NCBI RefSeq assembly: GCF_900115715.1
Contig: NZ_FOXM01000004.1
Coordinates: 124,001 to 188,000, forward strand
Reading direction: 5' to 3'
Length of the DNA: 64,000 nucleotides
Source: Geopseudomonas sagittaria
GTDB taxonomy: Bacteria > Pseudomonadota > Gammaproteobacteria > Pseudomonadales > Pseudomonadaceae
Shown in pieces: positions 20,923-30,420 of this stretch. The notes under the pieces were generated by a model. It did no database searches and was not told where the DNA came from. It worked only from the letters and a program-made list of their open reading frames with translations. How positions within the stretch are numbered: position 1 is the stretch's first letter; each line of letters opens with the position of its first letter. A program made the position numbers and the translations under genes.

Positions 20923-22149
20923 TCAGTTCTGCGCCACCTTGCCGGTCACCAGCCGGCACTGGCTCTCGGCCAGCGGGCGGAACGCCTGGTCGCCGGGGAT
21001 GGTGCTGAGGATCTTGTACAGGTCCCACTCGCCCTTGGACTCGGCCGGGGTCTTCACCTGCGCCAGGTACATGTCGTGGACCATGCGGCCGTCCTCGCGG
21101 ATCTTGCCGCCCTTGGCGAACATGTCGTTGATCGGGGTGGCGGCCATCTTGGCGCGCACGGTGGTGGTGTCGTCGCTGCCGGTTGCCTTGACCGCGTTCA
21201 GGTAGTGCATGGTCGCCGAGTAGACGCCGGCCTGGGACATGGTCGGCATGCTGCCGACGCGGTCGTAGTAGCGCTTGGCCCAGGCGCGGGTCTCGTCGTT
21301 CATGTCCCAGTACCAGCCGGTGGTCAGCATCAGGCCCTGGGTGACTTCCAGGCCCATGGCATGGACGTCGTTGAGGAACACCAGCATGCCGGCCAGCTTC
21401 TGCCCGGACTGGGTGACGCCGAACTGGCTGGCGGTCTTCAGCGCGTTGACGGTGTCGGCACCGGCGTTGGCCAGCGCCACCACCTCGGCCCCGGAGCCCT
21501 GGGCCTGGAGGATGTAGGAGGAGAAGTCCTGGCTGGGGAAGGGATGACGCACCGTGCCGACCACGCTGCCGCCGCCACCGGTCACCACCTTGGTGATGTC
21601 CGCCTCCAGGGCATGACCGAAGGCATAGTCGGCGGTCAGCATGTACCAGCTCTTGCCGCCGGCCTCGAGCACGGCCTTGGCGGTGCCGTTGGCCAGCGCG
21701 TAGGTGTCGTAGGTCCAGTGGATGTGGTTGGGCGAGCAGGATTCGTTGGTGATCCCCGACGAGGCGGCGCCGGAGATCAGCGCCAGCTTGTCGGCCTGCT
21801 CGACCACCTTGGTGGCCGCCAGCACCACCGAGGAGGCGACCAGACCGGTCACCATGTCGACGTTGCGCTCGTCGACCCACTGACGCACGGTGTTGGCGCC
21901 GACGTCCGGCTTGTTGAGGTCGTCGGCGCTGAACACGACGATCTTCTTGCCGTCGACCGTGCCGCCGAAGTCTTCCACCGCCATGTTCAGCGCTTGCAGA
22001 CCGCCCGGCCCGGCGAGATCGCGGTAGGTGCCGGACATGTCGGCGAGGTAGCCGATGCGGATTTCGTCGTTGCTGATCGACGCCTGGGCGGCGCTGGCGA
22101 GCAGGGTCGAGGCGAGGATGGCGCTTGCGGTTTTCTGGAAAACTTTCAT
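20923..22149 (-). CDS. LIV-type ABC transporter substrate-binding protein
   Basis: This 408-residue periplasmic binding protein (peripla_BP_6 / LivK superfamily) is the specificity subunit of the importer. It has a cleavable signal peptide ending near ASAAQA, then IRIGYLADMSGTYRDLAGPGG, which is typical of the ABC_SBP_LivJ group. Its place between livGF and livHM ties it to this transporter. It is longer and more diverged than classical LivK (~370 residues), so the ligand could be leucine, a branched-chain acid or a related compound rather than a plain amino acid. A CA-rich motif AACAACAATAA (22169-22179) lies 20 nt before the start. Confidence 0.9.
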   Translation of the reverse strand: MKVFQKTASAILASTLLASAAQASISNDEIRIGYLADMSGTYRDLAGPGGLQALNMAVEDFGGTVDGKKIVVFSADDLNKPDVGANTVRQWVDERNVDMVTGLVASSVVLAATKVVEQADKLALISGAASSGITNESCSPNHIHWTYDTYALANGTAKAVLEAGGKSWYMLTADYAFGHALEADITKVVTGGGGSVVGTVRHPFPSQDFSSYILQAQGSGAEVVALANAGADTVNALKTASQFGVTQSGQKLAGMLVFLNDVHAMGLEVTQGLMLTTGWYWDMNDETRAWAKRYYDRVGSMPTMSQAGVYSATMHYLNAVKATGSDDTTTVRAKMAATPINDMFAKGGKIREDGRMVHDMYLAQVKTPAESKGEWDLYKILSTIPGDQAFRPLAESQCRLVTGKVAQN

Positions 22150-22251
22150 CTATTCACCCAGTGCATGGTTATTGTTGTTGTACAGACGAACAGACCGCCG
22201 AGGCTCCCGGCGCCGGGGCGCCAGGCGGATCGCGACGGGTATTACGGGGAT

Positions 22252-22977
22252 TCAGACGCCGAGGCAGGTGTTGAGCAGCTCCTGCTTGGCCGCCAGCTCG
22301 CCGGCGACGATCTCCTCGACGATCTGGCCGTGCTCCATCAGGTAGTGACGGTCGGCCAGCGGCGCGGCGAAGCGGAAGTTCTGTTCGACCAGGACGATGG
22401 TCAGGCCCTTGTCCTTGAGCTTGAGCAGCACCTGGCCGAGCTTCTGCACGATCACCGGGGCGAGGCCCTCGGTGATCTCGTCGAGCAGCAGCAGGTTGGC
22501 GCCGGTGCGCAGGATGCGCGCCATGGCCAGCATCTGCTGCTCGCCGCCGGACAGCCGGGTGCCCTGGCTGAAGCGGCGCTCGTAGAGGTTGGGGAACATC
22601 TCGTAGATCTCGTCGAGGTCCATGCCGCCGCTGCGCACGGTGGGCGGCAGCAGCAGGTTTTCCTCGACGTTGAGGCTGGCGAAGATGCCGCGTTCCTCCG
22701 GGCAGTAGCCGACGCCCAGGCGCGGGATCAGGTGCGCGGCGACGCCGATGGTCTCGTTGCCGTTGATCATGATCGAGCCGGTGCGCCGGCCGACCAGGTT
22801 CATGATCGCGCGCAGGGTGGTGGTGCGCCCGGCGCCGTTGCGGCCGAGCAGGGTCACCAGCTCGCCGCGACGCACCAGCAGGTCGATGCCGTGGAGGATG
22901 TGCGACTCGCCGTAGAAGGCGTGCAGGTCGCTGATGCGCAGCTGTTCGAAGTCCGGGGTGGTGTGCAGGCCGGTCAT
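22252..22977 (-). CDS. livF: LIV-type ABC transporter ATPase LivF, Walker A Lys replaced by Arg
   Basis: This 241-residue cytoplasmic ATPase of the LIV transporter has its signature as LSGGEQQMLAMARIL and Walker B as LLLLDEITEGLAP. The Walker A reads GRNGAGRTT: the catalytic lysine is arginine (R51, CGC codon at 22825-22827), confirmed by direct translation. The switch region reads IVLVEQN, with Gln where His is common, as in many LivF proteins. The start at 22977 overlaps the livG stop by 4 nt. ATP may still bind, but hydrolysis at this site may be weak and the partner LivG has a normal Walker A. Confidence 0.93.
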   Translation of the reverse strand: MTGLHTTPDFEQLRISDLHAFYGESHILHGIDLLVRRGELVTLLGRNGAGRTTTLRAIMNLVGRRTGSIMINGNETIGVAAHLIPRLGVGYCPEERGIFASLNVEENLLLPPTVRSGGMDLDEIYEMFPNLYERRFSQGTRLSGGEQQMLAMARILRTGANLLLLDEITEGLAPVIVQKLGQVLLKLKDKGLTIVLVEQNFRFAAPLADRHYLMEHGQIVEEIVAGELAAKQELLNTCLGV

Positions 22978-23750
22978 GCGTGGGCCTCCTCGAGTACGGC
23001 AGCTTCGCTGCCCAGATAGGCCTCGCGCACCTGCGGGTGGGCCGACATCGCCGCGTAGTCGCCTTCGGCGAGGATCGCGCCGCGCGCCAGCACGGTGATG
23101 CGGTCGCACAGGCGGCTGACCACGCTGAGGTTGTGCTCGACCATCACCACGGTGCGGCCGACCGCGGCGCGGCGCACCAGGCCGACCACCATGTCGACGT
23201 CCTCGTGGCCCATGCCCTGGGTCGGCTCGTCGAGCAGTAGCACCTTGGGCTCCAGGGCCAGGGTGGTGGCCAGTTCGAGGGCACGCTTGCGGCCGTAGGG
23301 CAGTTCGATGGTCAGGGTGTCGGCGAAGCCGAGCAGGTCGACCTCGGCGAGCAGCTGGTCGGCGCGCTCGTTGAGCTCGTCCAGGCAGCGCGCCGACTTC
23401 CAGAAGTGGAAGGAGTTGCCCTGCTGGCGCTGCAGCGCCACGCGCACGTTGTCACGCACGCTCATGTGGCCGAACACCGCGGAGATCTGGAACGAGCGCA
23501 CCAGGCCGAGGCGGGCGATCTCGTTGGACTTCATCGCGGTGATCGGCTTGCCGAAGTAGAGGATTTCGCCGCGGGTGGGGGTGAGGAACTTGGTGAGCAG
23601 GTTGAACACGGTGGTCTTGCCGGCCCCGTTGGGACCGATCAGCGCGTGGATGTGACCCTGCTGCACGCGCAGGTCGACCGCATCGACCGCGGTGAAACCG
23701 CGGAACTCCTTGGTCAGGCCGCGTGTTTCCAGCACAAACTCTGGTGCCAT
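22974..23750 (-). CDS. livG: LIV-type ABC transporter ATPase LivG
   Basis: This 258-residue cytoplasmic ATPase pairs with LivF. The Walker A is intact (GPNGAGKTT), the Walker B is VLLLDEPTQGM and the switch is VMVEHN. The signature is unusual, LPYGRKRALELATTL in place of the common LSYGxxRxLEIAR; LPYG-type signatures occur in LIV ATPases. Together with LivF one site is formed by Walker A of one subunit and signature of the other, so both subunits here carry departures from consensus. It is the first gene of the transporter operon. A LiuR-like palindrome lies at 23808-23823 and a CA-rich AACAAAAACAA at 23771-23781. Confidence 0.93.
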   Translation of the reverse strand: MAPEFVLETRGLTKEFRGFTAVDAVDLRVQQGHIHALIGPNGAGKTTVFNLLTKFLTPTRGEILYFGKPITAMKSNEIARLGLVRSFQISAVFGHMSVRDNVRVALQRQQGNSFHFWKSARCLDELNERADQLLAEVDLLGFADTLTIELPYGRKRALELATTLALEPKVLLLDEPTQGMGHEDVDMVVGLVRRAAVGRTVVMVEHNLSVVSRLCDRITVLARGAILAEGDYAAMSAHPQVREAYLGSEAAVLEEAHA

Positions 23751-23807
23751 GGGGTGCCCTCTAACCTTGATTGTTTTTGTTGGTTATGGCGCTGGCCGTC
23801 ACTGGCC

Positions 23808-23823
23808 TTTACGTAAACGTTAA
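23808..23823. promoter_or_regulatory. LiuR-type operator before livG
   Basis: TTTACGTAAACGTTAA is an imperfect palindrome and differs by two central or outer bases from the perfect TTTACGTTAACGTAAA site upstream of liuA. It lies 58 nt before livG. The match implies that the transport operon shares LiuR control with the liu genes. Assignment rests on the known TTTACG-type LiuR motif and on the two sites resembling each other. Confidence 0.65.
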
Positions 23824-23882
23824 CAGCATCCCGACGCACACGGCAAGCGCCTTTCATACGCCTTTAGTGCAGTGCGATGTGA

Positions 23883-24476
23883 TCAGCTTCGCGACGCGCG
23901 CGGCACCCTGCCCATCAGGTAGAACTCGTCGTTCGGCGGGGTGCCGGCCAGCGACACCAGGCGGTTGGACAGGCTGAAGAAGGCGGCCACGGCACCGATG
24001 TCCCAGATGTCGTTGAGGCTGAAACCGACGCTTGCCAGGCGCGCCTGCCAGGCGTCGTCCAGCACGCCGTGCTCGAAGCTCAGGTGCATGGCGAAGTCGA
24101 TCATCAGCCGCTGGCGCTCGCCGATGGCCGCGCTGCGGTGGTTGATCGCCAGCTGGTCGGCGAGGTGCGGCTGCTTGCTGTAGATGCGCAGCACCGCGCC
24201 GTGCGCCACCACGCAGTACAGGCAGCCGTGGCGCGCACTGGTGGCGACCACGATCATCTCCTTCTCGGCCAGGGTCAGGCTGTCGGATTCACGCTCCATC
24301 AGCGCGTCGTGCCAGGCGAAGAAGGCGCGGAACTCCTCGGGGCGGTGCGCCAGCATGAGGAACACGTTGGGAATGAAACCGGCCTTGTCCTGCACGGCGA
24401 GGATGCGCTCGCGCAGGTCGGCGGGCAGGGCGTCGAGGGATTCGGGAACGGGGAAGCGGCTGATCGGGGCGGTCAT
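23883..24476 (-). CDS. AhpD-like carboxymuconolactone decarboxylase-family protein (peroxidase-related)
   Basis: This is a 197-residue cytoplasmic protein. The AhpD-type active-site segment reads EMIVVATSARHGCLYCVVAH, with C85, C88 and H92 forming the CxxC...H redox centre and glutamates at 71 and 73. This group is usually annotated as peroxidase-related enzyme. The start at 24476 begins the family similarity and is preceded by AAGGA and an AACAACAATAA motif (24487-24497). It lies between an acyl-CoA synthetase and livG in the leucine locus, transcribed with them. Its job there is unclear; protection from peroxide made by acyl-CoA or flavin chemistry is a guess. Confidence 0.85.
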   Translation of the reverse strand: MTAPISRFPVPESLDALPADLRERILAVQDKAGFIPNVFLMLAHRPEEFRAFFAWHDALMERESDSLTLAEKEMIVVATSARHGCLYCVVAHGAVLRIYSKQPHLADQLAINHRSAAIGERQRLMIDFAMHLSFEHGVLDDAWQARLASVGFSLNDIWDIGAVAAFFSLSNRLVSLAGTPPNDEFYLMGRVPRASRS

Positions 24477-24510
24477 GCAATGTTCCTTATTGTTGTTATG
24501 ACGGATCGAT

Positions 24511-24622
24511 GGTGCCCACGCTCCCGCGTGGGTACCCGGCACGGGGCGCTCCTGCGCCCGTCGCCACGCGGGATGGACGCGGGCGTCCGGGCGGCGGCGT
24601 TCCCACGCGGAGCGTGGGAACG
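24511..24622. repeat. Palindromic intergenic repeat, family B (copy 1)
   Basis: Two hairpins frame the unit. One pairs GGTGCCCACGC with GCGTGGGTACC (24511-24536). The other is an 11-bp perfect stem, CGTTCCCACGC with GCGTGGGAACG, with a 3-nt loop (24598-24622). A related unit lies between liuA and liuB at 27785-27862. The pattern resembles REP-like elements of pseudomonads. Confidence 0.75.
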
Positions 24623-24658
24623 ATCAGCAGAGCGCGGGTACGCTCGGCGCGGCGCCAC

Positions 24659-26338
24659 TCAGTGCTGGCTGATCCCCAGCTCCAGCACGCTGATCTCGCG
24701 CATGCGGAACTTCTGCACCTTGCCGCTGATGGTCATCGGGAAGTCGTCGACGAACTTGATGTGCCGCGGGGTCTTGAAGTGGGCGATGCGCCCCTTGCAG
24801 AACTCGCGCAGCGCCTCGCCCTCGACCGCGTGACCGGGATGCAGCTTGACCCAGGCGACGATCTCCTCACCGTACTTGCTGTCCGGCACGCCGATCACCT
24901 GCACGTCAGCCACCGCCGGGTGGGTGAACAGGAACTCCTCCACCTCGCGCGGGTACACGTTCTCGCCGCCGCGGATGATCATGTCCTTGTTGCGGCCGAC
25001 GATCTTGATGTAGCCCTCGTCGTCCATGGTCGCCAGGTCGCCGGTGTGCATCCAGCGCGCGCCGTCGAGGGCCTCGCGGGTGGCATCCGGGTTGTTCCAG
25101 TAGCCGAGCATCACGCTGTAGCCGCGGGTGCACAGCTCGCCGATGGTGCCGCGCGGTACCACGCGCCCCTGCTCGTCGACGATCTTGCTCTCCAGGTGCG
25201 GCTGGGTGCGGCCGACGCTGGTGACGCGGCGCTCCAGATCGTCGCTCGGCCCGGTCTGGGTCGACACCGGGCTGGTCTCGGTCATCCCGTAGGCGATCTG
25301 CACCTCGCTCATGTGCATCTCGGCGATCACCCGCTTCATCACCTCGATCGGGCAGGTGGCGCCGGCCATGATCCCGGTGCGCAGGCTGGACAGGTCCATG
25401 CCGGCGCGCCCGGGGTGGTCGAGCATGGCGATGAACATGGTCGGCACGCCGTACAGCGCGGTGGCGCGTTCCTCGGCCACCGCCTGCAGCGCGGCCAGCG
25501 GCTCGAAGGCGGCGCTCGGGTAGATCATGGTGCTGCCGTGGGTCAGGCAGCCGAGGTTGCCCATCACCATGCCGAAGCAGTGGTACAGCGGCACCGGGAT
25601 GACCAGGCGGTCGTGCTCGGTCAGGCCGAGGCTCTCGCCGACCATGTAGCCGTTGTTGAGGATGTTGTAGTGGCTGAGGGTGGCGCCCTTGGGGAAGCCG
25701 GTGGTGCCGGAGGTGTACTGGATGTTGATCGGCTCGTCGAACTGCAGCTGCTCGCCGCACTGGCGCAGCTGCTCGGGGCCGACCTGCTCGGCCATCGCCT
25801 GCAGCTGCTGCCAGCCGAGCATGCCGTCGGCCGGCTGCGCGCCGAGGCTGATCACCCCGCGCAGCTCCGGCAGCATGTGGCTGTGCAGGGCGCCGAGAGC
25901 GCTGGTCGCCAGCTCCGGCAGCAGTTCGCCGAGCATGGCGTGGTAGTTGGAGGTCTTGAAGGTGTCGGCGCAGATCAGCCAGCGACAGCCGGACTGCTTG
26001 AGCGCGTACTCGAGTTCGTTGAGGCGGTAGGCGGGGTTGATGTTGACCAGGATGACCCCGGCCTTGGCGCTGGCGAACTGGCTGATGCACCACTCGGCGC
26101 GGTTCGGCGACCAGATGCCCAGACGGTCGCCCGGCTGCAGGCCGAGGGCGATGAAGGCCCGCGCGCAGCGGTCGACCGCAGCGGCCAGTTCGGCCCAGGT
26201 GAAACGCAGGCCCTGCTCGCGCACCACCAGCGCTTCACGCTCGGCAAAACGGGCGACCGTCTGATCGAAGGCTGCACCGATAGTCATGGCCAGCAGCGGT
26301 TTCTCCTGCGGTCCGCAGGTGTAGCTCGGAAGATTCAT
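24659..26338 (-). CDS. Acyl-CoA synthetase (AMP-binding ligase)
   Basis: This 559-residue cytoplasmic ligase activates a carboxylic acid to its CoA thioester through an acyl-AMP. The P-loop is [16 protein letters not shown]. The later adenylation motifs are [30 protein letters not shown] and [20 protein letters not shown]. The catalytic lysine lies in [14 protein letters not shown] near the end. Length and motifs match medium-chain/short-branched acyl-CoA synthetases. Lying divergent from liuA, with the LiuR box between, it may activate isovalerate, acetoacetate or other leucine-related acids. The substrate is not shown by the sequence. Confidence 0.93.
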   Translation of the reverse strand: MNLPSYTCGPQEKPLLAMTIGAAFDQTVARFAEREALVVREQGLRFTWAELAAAVDRCARAFIALGLQPGDRLGIWSPNRAEWCISQFASAKAGVILVNINPAYRLNELEYALKQSGCRWLICADTFKTSNYHAMLGELLPELATSALGALHSHMLPELRGVISLGAQPADGMLGWQQLQAMAEQVGPEQLRQCGEQLQFDEPINIQYTSGTTGFPKGATLSHYNILNNGYMVGESLGLTEHDRLVIPVPLYHCFGMVMGNLGCLTHGSTMIYPSAAFEPLAALQAVAEERATALYGVPTMFIAMLDHPGRAGMDLSSLRTGIMAGATCPIEVMKRVIAEMHMSEVQIAYGMTETSPVSTQTGPSDDLERRVTSVGRTQPHLESKIVDEQGRVVPRGTIGELCTRGYSVMLGYWNNPDATREALDGARWMHTGDLATMDDEGYIKIVGRNKDMIIRGGENVYPREVEEFLFTHPAVADVQVIGVPDSKYGEEIVAWVKLHPGHAVEGEALREFCKGRIAHFKTPRHIKFVDDFPMTISGKVQKFRMREISVLELGISQH

Positions 26339-26434
26339 GGAGTGCCTCAGTCTTATGTTTGTTATGAGGTTTGCTACTTCTGAGTCTTGCTATTCCGCAG
26401 CCACCGTCGGGAGTTGACGTTGCTGCAGGGTTTG

Positions 26435-26450
26435 TTTACGTTAACGTAAA
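26435..26450. promoter_or_regulatory. LiuR operator between acyl-CoA synthetase and liuA
   Basis: TTTACGTTAACGTAAA is a perfect 16-bp palindrome in the divergent promoter region. It matches the LiuR (MerR-family) site known upstream of proteobacterial liu operons. It can serve both directions: the synthetase starts 97 nt to the left and liuA 160 nt to the right. A clear -35/-10 pair around it was not resolved. Confidence 0.85.
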
Positions 26451-26610
26451 GGTGATCGACTGACAACCCACTCCAGAGCGCCAGGCGCTACGCTGGAATG
26501 GGACTCCGGCACAGCGTGCCGGAGCGGCAGGCGAACAGGCCGAAGCCTTGCGCACCGGCAACCTACTACACCGCAAACCGCACAACTACAAGACAGACAA
26601 AGGTGGTTCC

Positions 26611-27774
26611 ATGACGTACTCCAGCCTCAACTTCGCCCTCGGTGAAACCGTCGACATGCTGCGCGACCAGGTGCGTGCCTTCGTGACCAGCGAGCTGGCG
26701 CCGCGCGCCGCCGCCATCGACCACGACAACCTGTTCCCCGCCGACATGTGGAAGAAGTTCGGCGAGATGGGCCTCCTGGGCATCACCGTGGCCGAGGAGT
26801 ACGGCGGCGCCGGCATGGGCTACCTGGCCCACGTGGTGGCCCTGGAGGAAATCAGCCGCGCCTCGGCCTCGGTCGGCCTGTCCTACGGCGCCCACTCCAA
26901 CCTGTGCGTCAACCAGATCAACCGCAACGGCACCCCGGCGCAGAAGGCCAAGTACCTGCCCAAGCTGATCAGCGGCGAGCACGTCGGCGCCCTGGCGATG
27001 AGCGAGCCGAACGCCGGCTCCGACGTGGTGTCGATGAAGCTGCGCGCCGACAAGAAGGGCGACCGCTTCGTCCTCAACGGAAGCAAGACCTGGATCACCA
27101 ACGGTCCGGACGCCAACACCTACGTGATCTACGCCAAGACCGACCTCGACAAGGGCCCGCACGGCATCACCGCGTTCATCGTCGAGCGCGACTGGAAGGG
27201 CTTTTCCCGCGGCAACAAGTTCGACAAGCTGGGCATGCGCGGCTCCAACACCTGCGAGCTGTTCTTCGACGACGTCGAGGTGCCGGAGGAGAACGTCCTC
27301 GGCCAGGTCAACGGCGGCGTGAAGGTACTGATGAGCGGCCTCGACTACGAGCGCGTGGTGCTCGCCGGCGGCCCGGTCGGCATCATGCAGGCCTGCCTGG
27401 ACGTGGTGGTGCCCTACATCCACGACCGCAAGCAGTTCGGCCAGAGCATCGGCGAGTTCCAGTTCATCCAGGGCAAGGTCGCCGACATGTACACCCAGCT
27501 CAACGCCAGCCGCGCCTACCTGTACACGGTGGCGCAGGCCTGCGACCGCGGCGAGACCACCCGCAAGGACGCCGCCGGGGTGATCCTCTATACGGCGGAA
27601 AACGCCACCCAGATGGCCCTGCAGGCGATCCAGATCCTCGGCGGCAACGGCTACATCAACGAGTTCCCCACCGGACGCCTGCTGCGCGACGCCAAGCTCT
27701 ACGAGATCGGCGCCGGCACCAGCGAGATCCGCCGCATGCTGATCGGCCGCGAACTGTTCAACGAGACGCGCTGA
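26611..27774 (+). CDS. liuA: Isovaleryl-CoA dehydrogenase
   Basis: This 387-residue cytoplasmic FAD enzyme oxidises isovaleryl-CoA to 3-methylcrotonyl-CoA and hands electrons to ETF. It has [19 protein letters not shown] and [17 protein letters not shown] from the acyl-CoA dehydrogenase fold. The catalytic base is E247 in [15 protein letters not shown], the position typical of isovaleryl-CoA dehydrogenase rather than the C-terminal one of medium-chain enzymes. It ends with [21 protein letters not shown]. The start at 26611 has AAAGGTGG upstream. It is the first gene of the liu operon. Confidence 0.97.
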   Translation: MTYSSLNFALGETVDMLRDQVRAFVTSELAPRAAAIDHDNLFPADMWKKFGEMGLLGITVAEEYGGAGMGYLAHVVALEEISRASASVGLSYGAHSNLCVNQINRNGTPAQKAKYLPKLISGEHVGALAMSEPNAGSDVVSMKLRADKKGDRFVLNGSKTWITNGPDANTYVIYAKTDLDKGPHGITAFIVERDWKGFSRGNKFDKLGMRGSNTCELFFDDVEVPEENVLGQVNGGVKVLMSGLDYERVVLAGGPVGIMQACLDVVVPYIHDRKQFGQSIGEFQFIQGKVADMYTQLNASRAYLYTVAQACDRGETTRKDAAGVILYTAENATQMALQAIQILGGNGYINEFPTGRLLRDAKLYEIGAGTSEIRRMLIGRELFNETR

Positions 27775-27784
27775 GTCACCTGAT

Positions 27785-27862
27785 GGTGCCCACGCTCCGG
27801 CGTGGGCACCCGGACGGACGCTCAGCGTCCTCAAGCGGCACTCCCACACCAGAGCGTGGGAG
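27785..27862. repeat. Palindromic intergenic repeat, family B (copy 2), between liuA and liuB
   Basis: It holds GGTGCCCACGC paired with GCGTGGGCACC (27785-27810), then GGACGC with GCGTCC (27816-27830), then CTCCCAC with GTGGGAG (27841-27862). The first stem resembles that at 24511, but its one mispaired base is repaired here. It fills most of the 113-nt liuA-liuB gap. Confidence 0.75.
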
Positions 27863-27887
27863 CGATCGATCCCGACGGAGTGAGCCA

Positions 27888-29495
<1,608 letters not shown>

Positions 29496-29503
29496 GCCCT
29501 GCT

Positions 29504-29591
29504 CCCCTCTCCCGCTCGCGGGAGAGGGGCCGGGGGTGAGGGAAGCCGGCGCCGCCGCCCCTCACCCCAACCTCTCCCCAGCGGGGAGAGG
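29504..29591. repeat. Palindromic intergenic repeat, family C, between liuB and liuC
   Basis: Three nested or adjacent stems are visible. CCCCTCTCCCGC pairs with GCGGGAGAGGGG (29504-29529), GGGGTGAGG with CCTCACCCC (29533-29568), and CCTCTCCCC with GGGGAGAGG (29571-29591). This CTCTCCC...GGGAGAG pattern is a common intergenic element in pseudomonads and other proteobacteria. Confidence 0.8.
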
Positions 29592-29619
29592 GAGCGCCAA
29601 CCGATGCCCCGGAGCCGAC

Positions 29620-30420
29620 ATGACCGATTTCCAGACCATCGAACTGAATAAAGATCCGCACGGCATCGCCACCCTGTGGCTGAACCGTGCCGACAAGAAC
29701 AACGCCTTCAACGCCGCGGTGATCAGCGAGCTGAACGCCGCGCTGGCCGCGGTGCAGGCCGACCCGGCGATCCGCCTGCTGGTCCTGCGCGGGCGCGGCA
29801 AGCACTTCAGCGCCGGCGCCGACCTGGCCTGGATGCAGCAGTCGGCGAAACTCGACTATGAAGCCAACCTCAGCGACGCCCACGAACTGGGCGAGCTGAT
29901 GCACCGCCTCTACCACCTGCCGCAGCCGACCCTGGCCGTGGTGCAGGGCGCGGCCTTCGGCGGCGCGCTGGGCCTGATCGCCTGCTGCGACATGGCCATC
30001 GGCGCCGACGACGCGCTGTTCTGCCTGTCCGAAGTGCGCATCGGCCTGGCCCCGGCGGTGATCAGCCCGTTCGTGGTCAAGGCCATCGGCGAGCGCGCCA
30101 CCCGCCGCTACGCCCTCACCGCCGAGCGCTTCGACGGCAAGCGCGCCCGCGAACTGGGCCTGCTCGCCGAGGCCTACCCGGCCAGCGAGCTGGACGCCGC
30201 GCTGGAGCAGTGGCTCGCCAACCTGCGGCTGAACAGCCCGCAGGCGCTCAAGGCCTGCAAGGAACTGCTGGTCGAGGTCGGTCCGGCGCAGCTCGACGAC
30301 GAACTGCGCCAGTTCACCGAACGCGCCATCGCCACCCTGCGCGTCAGCGCCGAAGGTCAGGAGGGACTCAACGCCTTCCTCGACAAACGCACCCCCGCCT
30401 GGCAGGAGAGCCACCAATGA
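29620..30420 (+). CDS. liuC: 3-Methylglutaconyl-CoA hydratase (enoyl-CoA hydratase family)
   Basis: This 266-residue cytoplasmic hydratase turns 3-methylglutaconyl-CoA into HMG-CoA. It has the crotonase fold marks: GKHFSAGADLAWMQ for the first oxyanion-hole and CoA site, and AFGGALGLIACCDMAIGADDA with LSEVRIGLAPAVISP around the second. The catalytic glutamate of crotonases lies in the SEVRIG segment. The start at 29620 has GGAG upstream, just after a palindromic repeat. The stop overlaps the liuD start by 4 nt. Position and fold make LiuC by far the best assignment. Confidence 0.95.
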   Translation: MTDFQTIELNKDPHGIATLWLNRADKNNAFNAAVISELNAALAAVQADPAIRLLVLRGRGKHFSAGADLAWMQQSAKLDYEANLSDAHELGELMHRLYHLPQPTLAVVQGAAFGGALGLIACCDMAIGADDALFCLSEVRIGLAPAVISPFVVKAIGERATRRYALTAERFDGKRARELGLLAEAYPASELDAALEQWLANLRLNSPQALKACKELLVEVGPAQLDDELRQFTERAIATLRVSAEGQEGLNAFLDKRTPAWQESHQ

